Assembly (NCBI GenBank): GCA_024704765.1
Contig: JAKMXF010000066.1
Span: 989,883-1,053,882 of the forward strand
Length of the DNA stretch: 64,000 bases
Direction: 5' to 3'
Source of the DNA: Oopsacas minuta
Lineage: Eukaryota; Porifera; Hexactinellida; Lyssacinosida; Leucopsacidae
In this document: positions 45,601 through 51,342 of the stretch, piece by piece
Layout: each line of letters opens with the position of its first letter
How positions within the stretch are numbered: the stretch's first letter is position 1
Program-made: the position numbers and the translations under genes
Notes under the pieces: model-generated
Seen by the model: only the letters and a program-made list of their open reading frames with translations
The model's database searches: none
What the model was told of the DNA's origin: nothing

Positions 45601-46938
45601 GAAATCAAACACGTATTGGACCTGAGAATTGTTCGTAGCTCTTCTATCACGATTAATGATCTTTTTATCGATTAACACTTTGTTACTGATCGTATTAATC
45701 TGAGTATTGTCAATAGATGAAGGCTTTAAACGTGCGTATACTTTAATTTTCCCCATTTTAAAAATTTACTAATTAGTAAAAATAATCCATATAAAAGGTT
45801 TCAACTGGTAACTTCCATAAAAGGACATTATTGTAACGTTATTGAACAATAATAAGAGTAATATCTTATTCGTAGATATATACAATAAGCAGAAATACAT
45901 TACATTATAGCATTGACAATACAATATAGAGAAATCTTTTGAAATATACCTATAGCAGTATGAGGCGACCGTTGGTTAGGTTTTACCCTCACCGGCATAT
46001 ATATTGAAAACTGAATGATACAGCCTTGCATTAGCATTAAAATTAACGAACCCAAGATTTTAAGAATATTAATATTATAATCTAGGCAATCATAACTGTA
46101 AATGGTATGAACCAATAACAAGCCATTTATGATATCATAAAAAGCTAATTGCCAATCAGTAAATAATGTAAATATTAATTAAACTCAATACGTATAATAC
46201 TCACGTGTTAATGACAGCTTCATCAATTAAATCAATTTTATTCTGCACTAACACAGTTGTAATCTCTCCTACCTCCGCATACACCTAGATAATATTACAG
46301 GGATCAATCATAGGTTAATTGAACTCAATAAGTTGTTATGTACCTTATTCTTCCAGGAATCAATTGCATCAAATGATGGTCTGTCTACTGTAGAGAATAC
46401 AAGAATACACAATTGAGCACCTAAATAATAGAAAATACAGTCAACTCCCCAGGATTCCTATATTATTGTAGAAATATTTATGATAATACTCCACCTCTAT
46501 AATAAGCCTTTGTAATAGCGTCAAACTCTTCCTGCCCAGCTGTATCCCAGACCATTAGACGGATCTCCTCTTGGTGTGTTCTAGAAATTATTATACAAAA
46601 ATGTGTGTATAATTGTTATATAAGACTATATAGCATATAAGGTATATAGTAGTGTTTGCCTATTAGCACTTTGAATCCATTTTGATTGAAAGAATTCGGG
46701 TATTAGCAAGGGAAATTCCTGCAAATACTACTTACTAATATGAGAACTCCATTACATATCTAACAAATACAGGATTTATTTACCTCAGATGTTTCTCAAG
46801 GAAATCTACACCAATAGTCTTCTTATACTCACTAGTGTATACTCCCTTACAGAATCTCTGTATCATACTGCTCTTCCCTACATTTCCATTCCCAACAATA
46901 ATCACCTTCAGAGCTAACTCGAAATCTTCTTCTAACAT
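36674..46938 (-). CDS. RAB23: RAB23 GTPase, split by a 9.1-kb intron carrying three genes
   Basis: Seven exons: 46938-46784, 46580-46495, 46420-46344, 46284-46205, 37078-36996, 36941-36858, 36789-36674. They total 681 bases, 226 residues (human 237). The start MLEEDFELALKVIIVGNGNVGKSS, switch II WDTAGQEEFDAITKAYYRGA and base motif VLVQNKIDLID match RAB23. After the large intron come EEVEEIANKLKVKVFRSSVKDNFN and the lysine-rich tail RPGKQRAKKKKSCFS. RAB23 binds GTP at membranes and cilia and in vertebrates limits Hedgehog signalling. The C-terminus has one cysteine three residues from the end, compared with CSIP in human. Exons 5 and 6 are separated by a 54-base intron that is itself open and in frame. 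Intron 4 (46204-37079) holds KIF6, IBTK and LIMPETin on the same strand. Confidence 0.92.
37236..39161 (-). CDS. LIMPETin-type protein: PET domain plus six LIM domains
   Basis: Single exon, 641 residues. A cysteine-containing N-terminal block (CRNCGDSCPGLQ, ICQFCSCPWEAHD) precedes a low-complexity stretch rich in Ser, Pro and Asp. A PET domain lies at about 180-265 (LPPELRPIKG, LLRQLPPQD). Six LIM zinc-binding domains follow at about 270-640, starting CVSCKQ, CAGCDE, CFSCKK, CDLCQQ, CHQCSE and CHQCSK. PET with six LIMs is the LIMPETin arrangement, related to testin and prickle at the N-terminus and to FHL proteins at the C-terminus. Such proteins act as actin- and adhesion-associated scaffolds or transcriptional cofactors. 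It is nested in RAB23 intron 4. A GAGTTTTAG acceptor-like site precedes the ATG by 18 bases. Confidence 0.88.
   Translation of the reverse strand: MSLMPRETKFASSINEKHHTKSRFQNVILNDIDKGRGCRNCGDSCPGLQLHVWRKICQFCSCPWEAHDVEIVRRKPKRKTKPKTSSTQTKKGISFVDTPEIIPSLSPAMESTEIKIVLEDFSNEPKVDLIISQLSLEEDKDSTKILSPESPLSPVDNYDDDISPTSQTSEDDNPDFSLLKEKYLWYPMSMNFKNVESFMASLPPELRPIKGTQAAQNCKNVLLRQLPPQDTDHLICHPLSEKEFFLMQKFVEQRENKYRGQGIVQFDPKGDCVSCKQQFIPEDICVFVPLVGSNYRFHVNCFRCSKCTGFLQDLHYYKKGKEIFCGRHHAELFGKRCAGCDEIIFSDKVIEAEGKNWHAEHFCCGNCDIQLGGDDYVKSRNVIMCNKCFKDQVNAVCFSCKKGIELQGRVVKYREKSWHQKCFICSVCERYLKAEKFIVKGVSIFCLECFENSQSEIKPEPSGSSNCDLCQQPVDVHDPHMSSEGIVWHKSCFSCVFCHQELIGKAFLRHDAGLLCEGCYNERVAHSCHQCSEKIAKGGVKHDGKYFHKDCFNCANCQIQLANIKFSTRKGVNLCFSCNKKSSPLCHQCSKEILGKCFEFKGYNFHPECFSCTGCNKGIAGKEFYQTRGAIYCKKCAKRKL
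39403..42585 (-). CDS. IBTK: IBTK: ankyrin, RCC1 and BTB protein
   Basis: Single exon, 1060 residues (human about 1350). Ankyrin repeats occupy about 15-90 (LLQLACVYGDLPFIESLL, CTALHSSVYHG). RCC1 repeats occupy about 105-330 (YSWGNNYTFNLGVG, FSCGIGKGCRLGHG, YACGSNEFGQLGVG). There are two BTB domains, one weak near 520 and one clear near 632 (SFKCHKCILIARSEYFSSML). The tail is basic and low in complexity. It ends with EEQALTDLRQYY and FEQFTIERE, matching the IBTK C-terminus. Mammalian IBTK is a substrate adaptor for a cullin-3 ubiquitin ligase and an inhibitor of BTK; the kinase role need not apply here. It is nested in RAB23 intron 4. No acceptor-like site is visible near its ATG, unlike the neighbouring nested genes. 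Confidence 0.9.
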   Translation of the reverse strand: MSHNKKYYKPSPVLLPAKNLLQLACVYGDLPFIESLLKSGDFNVNEPDQESNCTALHSSVYHGLLGVAALLTSYGASWECQDFDGCSVWDYLNDNRNKCSLIDGKSLLYSWGNNYTFNLGVGTGDSKQLPVLVKGVDKTVIKKIVLSKYHSVILDENGSVFSCGIGKGCRLGHGNDETYLSFKFIQTLREKIIDISAGNSHTLFLSDQGYLYACGSNEFGQLGVGNTSDSIPTQSMFPAKLNHKDIRNVFFTFIACGNFHSAVCTENKLYTFGRNVGQLGYPLGKLGRVQFIPKVVTAFYHRKEAKIISLSACDTVTTGILSNNTIFVLENFNCKVYSANRANIGLVYSKTFYFTQISSYGVASEVDSLSKSSSQNLPFEIILLDNFNSIWRFSTGNVCVHLCRFENGYNIKVSHFALGKSLFLVSIFGEVFQCNLPPIVPSSDLHSNKKLQLDLVQASKFEDNVNPIISLTRLKYLHNILNIYTDANCENFFCYLQDPVSELVLLPHISKSVYLSDFKVHFENIQFNPPECCITIESEDGRLIHIDSYIFCVFISEICETKCDILNYMPKSGKTYKCSLNYTILHAIFAAAYLQGNAIPEELPFLISVLFRNIPNSPILKRQPFQHRNFEYKSFHILHDTVISCLDGESFKCHKCILIARSEYFSSMLTLGWRESSLQIPILNFQFTLVIMEIIIEYIYTDLYPRSIHEHSLYQLLIASDHFLLPRLKDWVEYKIGNSLTIDNVIPVLELSRMYCAQQLTVSCVEFVCINFSWLMSKHELDMLDLDVLALVSDCACTRMRRLGIKEKTVYYYDHYNDLVDEQFFVASKNNVLPQRERSKTVPKKTKKRNSMNRSVSECSHGRDDPILISDDTILATEPWKPNWLASKEERDSTPNFNEILSEEKSRYLLNQKYLPRMRSKSSTNSHMQQYMSWGISHNINARKKRSKSKRATSESEVEVKKRERTWSTVEIPAEISFEDIYNHQLSSPAIEPILLYSDPICLPKEEKVPLVPPQQPLQVINAFESIVIEEQALTDLRQYYQNTYPFEQFTIERELGSEF
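42832..45756 (-). CDS. KIF6: KIF6-type kinesin
   Basis: Single exon, 974 residues. The N-terminal motor domain (about 1-375) has the P-loop FAYGQTGSGKT near residue 88, switch I SSRSHAVYTI, switch II VDLAGSERVAKTG, and SLHYLEHVIIQL followed by HIPYRNSLLTMFLRDSLGGN. The SLHYLE...YRNS pattern and overall motor fit KIF6 in the KIF6/KIF9 family of axonemal kinesins. An extra basic, proline-containing insertion of about 40 residues sits before HIPYRNS. The rest is coiled-coil and low-complexity, ending in an IQ-like motif (AAIVIQRYWRLYKNR). KIF6 is linked to ciliary motility in vertebrates. It is nested in RAB23 intron 4. TACTAATTAG ends 12 bases before the ATG. Confidence 0.88.
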   Translation of the reverse strand: MGKIKVYARLKPSSIDNTQINTISNKVLIDKKIINRDRRATNNSQVQYVFDFDSVFDQSISQTDIFQSIAIEALDRFLEGFNCTIFAYGQTGSGKTYTIEGSARRFEDRGLIPRCISYIYDKIKDREDQEISIHISYFEIYNEIGFDLLNPASRLESLLYTGLPKISIRERGDGQFVTHNLTSHLAADEHIAQHLLLQGSLSRKVASTTMNIHSSRSHAVYTILMTSKVIDSDTMTVSKLNFVDLAGSERVAKTGAEGKILDEAKFINKSLHYLEHVIIQLQKAAKSEGPPKKPVRSSTAPGLDQPRAVQEAWSLTISRSKKKYHIPYRNSLLTMFLRDSLGGNCYTFMISTISSDVTQLDETISTCRFAQRVSCIKNIVTRNEILDDKALIKKLRLHIRDLDREICELKKLLDEKNEALRQPIILASQPLSDDDKEVLYKLIRQFLKGEVVDPLEGGLNTREKILESLFFLKEIILQSSKKKGFSIVNVNKPPLPVKHENSKILKQISLENRVEHEIIKERRIVDKESPKIQNYPDILNRVPLQSNKHMYTQSANIENKELSLSAILSRKAVSSSDRNIPFRENTIITPPVKFPGQKSISLPVSPTSQPSIPSSPNVLFFNQSLNKEVSKPPITPESFNKSLHYISPFEQKRRTQIINKIDSLSKSEQSLRNEKSFLLQNQISLELQKNEDKLAIISSTIESQKRRIKYLLQNGNDRGEIENEIIAQRRLETKARELVCKISDLRATNANSAQKSDQNSFKDIPEISSKNTGLILHNLANEERHQHKLKEGIEQIKILQFEQQLELKEAATRRKLLALKQQLKGNITINELPTKSQSLPNTSYSLDREIQNIDSEKIRNGPDSHNDATPNPSSNSEFQFTPQPPSKQRKSEISKPSPIFRIESNTQSKNEINSKPMDITIQKTKIEVKTKISQERAYMSAVQSNRTRVEKIRKVMSAAIVIQRYWRLYKNRTK

Positions 46939-47092
46939 TTTCTTATCAAAATAATCAAGAATATTTAATAGCAACCATCCGTGGTTTATAATCATAAGAA
47001 TAAGGATAATTGTCCTAACTTTATTGAGACTCAGAAATTACACAAAATCTGTAGCACAAATTTACCAAAATAGCAATTATATTATCCTACAA

Positions 47093-47542
47093 TTAGTGGA
47101 GATATCCCGGCAGTTTCATAGTCAAAAAGAAATAAACTGCGATAAATGAAAAGAGAATACAACCAAATCCAACAAAGACCTGTAGAACCATAGGAAAACC
47201 TTTAGAATTCGAGTAAAAACTCCGATCTAGCACTATAAATCCTAATCCACCTAAAGTGAATAGGAAACTTGATGCCAGACCTTCCATAATATACTGCCCG
47301 TTAACACGATAAGGCAGGAAAACAACGGGTAATGGGTTACCCTTGTCATCATTAGCAGAGCCAATACTAGGAGGTTCTACTATGACGTCATAAATAATTC
47401 CACCAGTAACTAGGAAATATGATAAGAGGACGAGTCCATACATAAACATAGGACTGGGAACCTTGAGCCAGGATGGCTTGCGTAGCTTGATACCTGGAGC
47501 GTCTACAAAACTCAGAAGAGTTGTATAATAGCTGAGTAACAT
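47093..47542 (-). CDS. OSTC: OSTC, oligosaccharyltransferase complex subunit
   Basis: Single exon, 149 residues, the family's usual length. The blocks [50 protein letters not shown] and [13 protein letters not shown] are nearly those of human OSTC, and the end MKLPGYLH matches MKLPGYL. Three hydrophobic membrane segments are visible. OSTC links the STT3A oligosaccharyltransferase to the Sec61 channel for co-translational N-glycosylation in the endoplasmic reticulum. In animals OSTC has also been found with gamma-secretase, and nicastrin lies 10 kb away on the other strand, probably by chance. The start is the first ATG in frame and aligns with the known N-terminus. Confidence 0.94.
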   Translation of the reverse strand: MLLSYYTTLLSFVDAPGIKLRKPSWLKVPSPMFMYGLVLLSYFLVTGGIIYDVIVEPPSIGSANDDKGNPLPVVFLPYRVNGQYIMEGLASSFLFTLGGLGFIVLDRSFYSNSKGFPMVLQVFVGFGCILFSFIAVYFFLTMKLPGYLH

Positions 47543-47702
47543 TGGAGATATGTAGGCTAATAGTGAGTGAAATTATGAATAATTTATATAATAGTTGATA
47601 TAAATCTAGAAAAGAGAAAATTGAGAGCATATGTATGTATATAATTTCAACAACAGTATACAGATAAAAATGTCAAATAACATAAGATACAATAGGTAAA
47701 AT

Positions 47703-49208
47703 CTAATCTTCAACCCCAGCTATCACTAATATATGATTAGTAGTACACATGAACATAATGACTATTCCGATAATAATCATAGCAATACTTAATGCTCCTT
47801 TTATCCCCAAATTACACTTCGCATCAGTTGTTTTTCTCCAATAATCGCGTCTAACTTTCAAATAAAATAATGCTGGCCAAATGAATACAACCAATACCGA
47901 TCCGAATGAACCAACAAATCCCCATACAATATCTACATTAGGGACGAAACAAGCAGGAGCAAATGCTAATATAAACGAGCAGAGAGTAACGAAAAACCAA
48001 ACAAACCTCGATTCCCTAACCGTCAAACTCAAATCATCTTTTACAACTAATTTCAAGTGGACTACCAGGTCACAAATAAGGCCGATAAGATAAATCACCG
48101 AAGCTCTAAAGGGAAATAGCAAGATAGGGTAATGAGGCAAAAGAGCTAAGAACAGCAAACATCGCTCAACTAACAATACAATACTATCAGCATCGTAACT
48201 TTTCATGACGTCAGACTGTACATTACTCCCAAACTGTAACGTAGTGAAAATCCCAACTAAAATATAGACACAGAATACGATCGATAAAGTAGAAGTAACT
48301 GTAAGCTTCCTACGTAATTTCGTAGATCTATACAACTCATGGCAGATTGGCAATATATTGAAATGACAGACAAATACAAGCGCAATTATAGTCAGCGATT
48401 CGAGAAATTTAAATATTGAGCTTGGGAATAACGGTACACATATCGAACCAGGTGAAGTGAAGTTAGCACAGGAAAAATTGATTACAGTAGCGTCCGCATC
48501 ATGCACCAAACCAATCACAGAGAATACTATAAAGGAAATAGACACGATCAAGAGACAAGAAAATCCAAAGAAACTGGTGTATCCTAAAAACCGTATTTTA
48601 GGTAGGAAACATATAGGAAGCAGGGGGATATAAGCTAGAGACATTAAAGTGTATTTTTGCGTAATCCAATAGTGAGCAGTGCTGTTTGTAGCGTTAAGAT
48701 GGTTGAAGGAAAATTCCGTGATTAACTCCAGTTGATCACGTGTTAAAATCATATATGCAATATGTGATGGATATAATAGCACGATAATGGTTAGAAGAGA
48801 TAAAACTTTAGCGATTATTCCATAGGAAAACACAGAAAGATCCTCAAAATTAAATACTTTCAGAGACTGTGGTAACAGTGATAAAGTATCAATTAGTAAA
48901 TGGCCAGAAAATAGTGATATGATGAGGATAAGAATCAATGCGATTGATGCAGGGACTAGTCCACCAATACTGAATGCATAAGGTAATGATAGTAGTCCAG
49001 CTCCCATTACGGTTGTAATCAAGTTGAAAACACCAAATGGTAGGGCCATCTTACCCCCGGTGGGGGCCAATTTATCATTTATTTCCTTCGGTAATAATGA
49101 TTGATGGTCTTGAGGTAATTCTACTTGAGTGTTTCCACTGAGAAATCGCGAAACGAAATCTCGATCTTCTGTGGAGTCTTTTCTGGGGATTTCTGCTGAA
49201 TAAGACAT
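47703..49208 (-). CDS. Amino-acid transporter of the AAAP/SLC38 type, copy 1
   Basis: Single exon, 501 residues from the ATG at 49208 (the frame extends upstream only through non-ATG codons). After a hydrophilic N-terminus of about 65 residues comes the family signature FNLITTVMGAGLLSLPYAFSIGG. About ten further hydrophobic helices follow, with a central VCHFNILPICHELY segment typical of the amino acid/auxin permease superfamily. These proteins move neutral amino acids across plasma or lysosomal membranes with sodium or protons; the substrate cannot be told. It is a tandem duplicate of the gene upstream at 51041. A CTATAAATA box lies 35-43 bases before the ATG. Confidence 0.88.
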   Translation of the reverse strand: MSYSAEIPRKDSTEDRDFVSRFLSGNTQVELPQDHQSLLPKEINDKLAPTGGKMALPFGVFNLITTVMGAGLLSLPYAFSIGGLVPASIALILILIISLFSGHLLIDTLSLLPQSLKVFNFEDLSVFSYGIIAKVLSLLTIIVLLYPSHIAYMILTRDQLELITEFSFNHLNATNSTAHYWITQKYTLMSLAYIPLLPICFLPKIRFLGYTSFFGFSCLLIVSISFIVFSVIGLVHDADATVINFSCANFTSPGSICVPLFPSSIFKFLESLTIIALVFVCHFNILPICHELYRSTKLRRKLTVTSTLSIVFCVYILVGIFTTLQFGSNVQSDVMKSYDADSIVLLVERCLLFLALLPHYPILLFPFRASVIYLIGLICDLVVHLKLVVKDDLSLTVRESRFVWFFVTLCSFILAFAPACFVPNVDIVWGFVGSFGSVLVVFIWPALFYLKVRRDYWRKTTDAKCNLGIKGALSIAMIIIGIVIMFMCTTNHILVIAGVED

Positions 49209-49242
49209 CGGAAAATCATACAAATACAGATAGATTAATGCA

Positions 49243-49251
49243 TATTTATAG
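49243..49251 (-). promoter_or_regulatory. TATA box of transporter copy 1
   Basis: CTATAAATA on the minus strand, 35-43 bases before the ATG, so the leader would be roughly ten bases. Confidence 0.55.
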
Positions 49252-49484
49252 TGAAAGAGTTAGCTATTTTAAATGAAATACGATCTATTGAGCATAGATG
49301 AATTCATTTAATATAACATTCATCAAATTAATATATTAACTTCGTATGGAATCCTATACATATTATGTGAATTCACAAAGGATTTTATCAAAAACTTAGA
49401 AATATATTTATGAATTATGAACACACAAAAATTTAGACAAAAGTAAAATGATAAGTACAAAACCTTACTGGCTATACTTGCTGT

Positions 49485-51041
49485 TCAGAATAAGCTTGGT
49501 ATTACCAGCATAAGCATTTGGTTTATTGTACATACAAACATGATTATAAACCCGAAAATCAAAAGAAGAATACTGCACACAACTTTCATACCGAAAAAAT
49601 GCTTTCTTTGTGCCAAGCGTTTCCAATAGAGTCGTCTAGTTTGAAGGTAGAAGAGGCAAGGCCAGATGAACACAACCAAAGATGATCCAATTGCTCCAAC
49701 GAATCCCCAAACCATATCTACATTATTGATAAAACAAGTAGGAACAAATGCGACAAGGAAAATGCAAACTGTTAACAATACCCATATAAATGTGTTGACA
49801 GTAAAATTTGCTTTTTCATGAAAAGGCGCTTTTCCATATTTCTGCGTCAATAACCATCTCCTTATAGAATATCGAGATTGAACCAAAGGTATAAATAGAG
49901 AAATTATGGCAGCACGACAAGGGAATAGTAATAGCGGATAGCTCAAAAGAAGGCTAAGAAACAATGCAATCCTTCCTACCACGAACAGGATATTATTTGG
50001 GTCGTAATTCTTCATCACATCTGCCTTGATTTCATACCCGAATTCGAGCAATGTGAATATAATTGTTATAAAATATAGAAGAAACGCGGTTAAAACGGTT
50101 ACAATGATTGAAGACTTAACTCGTGTCGTAGTAGGGTTGTAAAGCTCAGCTTTCAATGGTAAAATATTGAAATGACACACAAAAACAAGCGCAGTTATAG
50201 TAAATGAGTGTAGGAATTCAAAGACATTATTTGGCCATAGAGGAATACATGTCACCGAATTTGTAGTAGAACCATTCGTTATATTCCCACAGAATGAAGT
50301 AATCGAAATATTATGTGAGTTATGCACCAGGTTATAAGATGAAAGATATACAAACGACCCTGATACGAACAGGATGCAGATAAACCCAAAAAGGCTAGAG
50401 TAAGCTAAATAGCGTAAAGATGTCAAGAAACAAATTGGGATGATAGGTAAGTAAGCAATAGTTTGAACAATGTAATGTTTGGTTAGGTAAAATCCAAGAC
50501 TGGGTTCAGATGTGCTAACGTTTGCTTGGGTTAGTACAAACTGAATTACTAAATCTAACTGGTCACGTGTAATTATCATGTACGCCATATGGGAAGGCAG
50601 GAGTAGCACTATTATAGTTAGGAGCACGAACACACGACCGATTCTCCCAAACGCAAACTGTGCGATATCTTCATAGTTGAATACACGAATCGACTGTGGA
50701 AGATACGTCAAACTATCCACAATAAGTAGGCCAGAAAATAGTGATACAATCGTGGTAAAGATTAGCGAGGCAGCACCTGGAATAACACCACCAATACTAA
50801 AAGAAAACGGCAACGAAAGAAGACCAGCACCTACTACAGTTGTAATCAGATTAAAAATACTCATTGGAAGCCACATTAGGCCTCCAGATTTTAAAACATC
50901 CTTGTTTCCAAGTTGAATGCTTGTGCTGTCCAGCTCTAGGTCTGTCAAATTCCATATGTTGACATTGGTGTATGCTTTGAGGTACAGCTCGTCCTCGTTC
51001 GGAGAAAGTAGTGCTTTTGATTCACTGGCATCACTATCCAT
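49485..51041 (-). CDS. Amino-acid transporter of the AAAP/SLC38 type, copy 2
   Basis: Single exon, 518 residues. The N-terminus MDSDASESKALLSPNEDELY is acidic with a dileucine-like ALL, which may sort it to endolysosomes. The signature FNLITTVVGAGLLSLPFSFSIGG starts the membrane region of about eleven helices. VFVCHFNILPLKAELY and VDMVWGFVGAIGSSLVVFIWP are shared with copy 1. Several N-glycosylation sites fall in the large loop near residues 225-260 (NITNGS). The two copies are 276 bases apart, head to tail, and differ throughout, so the duplication is not recent. The substrate is not assignable from sequence. Confidence 0.88.
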   Translation of the reverse strand: MDSDASESKALLSPNEDELYLKAYTNVNIWNLTDLELDSTSIQLGNKDVLKSGGLMWLPMSIFNLITTVVGAGLLSLPFSFSIGGVIPGAASLIFTTIVSLFSGLLIVDSLTYLPQSIRVFNYEDIAQFAFGRIGRVFVLLTIIVLLLPSHMAYMIITRDQLDLVIQFVLTQANVSTSEPSLGFYLTKHYIVQTIAYLPIIPICFLTSLRYLAYSSLFGFICILFVSGSFVYLSSYNLVHNSHNISITSFCGNITNGSTTNSVTCIPLWPNNVFEFLHSFTITALVFVCHFNILPLKAELYNPTTTRVKSSIIVTVLTAFLLYFITIIFTLLEFGYEIKADVMKNYDPNNILFVVGRIALFLSLLLSYPLLLFPCRAAIISLFIPLVQSRYSIRRWLLTQKYGKAPFHEKANFTVNTFIWVLLTVCIFLVAFVPTCFINNVDMVWGFVGAIGSSLVVFIWPCLFYLQTRRLYWKRLAQRKHFFGMKVVCSILLLIFGFIIMFVCTINQMLMLVIPSLF

Positions 51042-51342
51042 TAGAAACTTACCAAATTATAGAATAAGATATATCTTTAGGAAGCTAAATATGTATTAGG
51101 AAAGGCTTAGAAATATGATATGTAATATTCGATTATGATAAAACATAAAACAAACCGTGGTTGAATAAATCCCTAGTTATTCTTCCTCTCAATAAGCTTG
51201 ACTTTATGCTTGTATTCCGCTCGACTATACTTTAGTGTAAGGCTCAGTATTGATCTTTGTTATTCTGGGCGTGCTTTTCAGCTTTATTGATATCATACGA
51301 ATTAGCTATTTCATATTTCCCTCGAAAGAGCATAACTCCATT
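51042..51342. promoter_or_regulatory. Divergent intergenic region, transporter copy 2 (-) and UFL1 (+)
   Basis: 301 bases. A GTGCTTTTCAG acceptor-like site ends at 51281, 61 bases before the UFL1 ATG. The UFL1 frame happens to stay open back to about 51250, but there is no ATG there and no conservation. Confidence 0.45.

Larger units (their letters stand above)
37079..46204 (-). other. RAB23 intron 4, host of three complete genes
   Basis: The donor is AACAC|GTGAGTATT after VINT and the acceptor TTTACAG|GGAAGAAG before EEVEEI. The phase matches (AC plus G). It spans 9126 bases containing KIF6, IBTK and LIMPETin, with spacers of about 448, 246, 241 and 157 bases. Confidence 0.88.

Noticed and set aside
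45900-46121. 73-codon minus-strand frame upstream of KIF6 inside the RAB23 intron
   Set aside because: AT-rich hydrophobic translation with no recognisable feature; a coding role cannot be supported.
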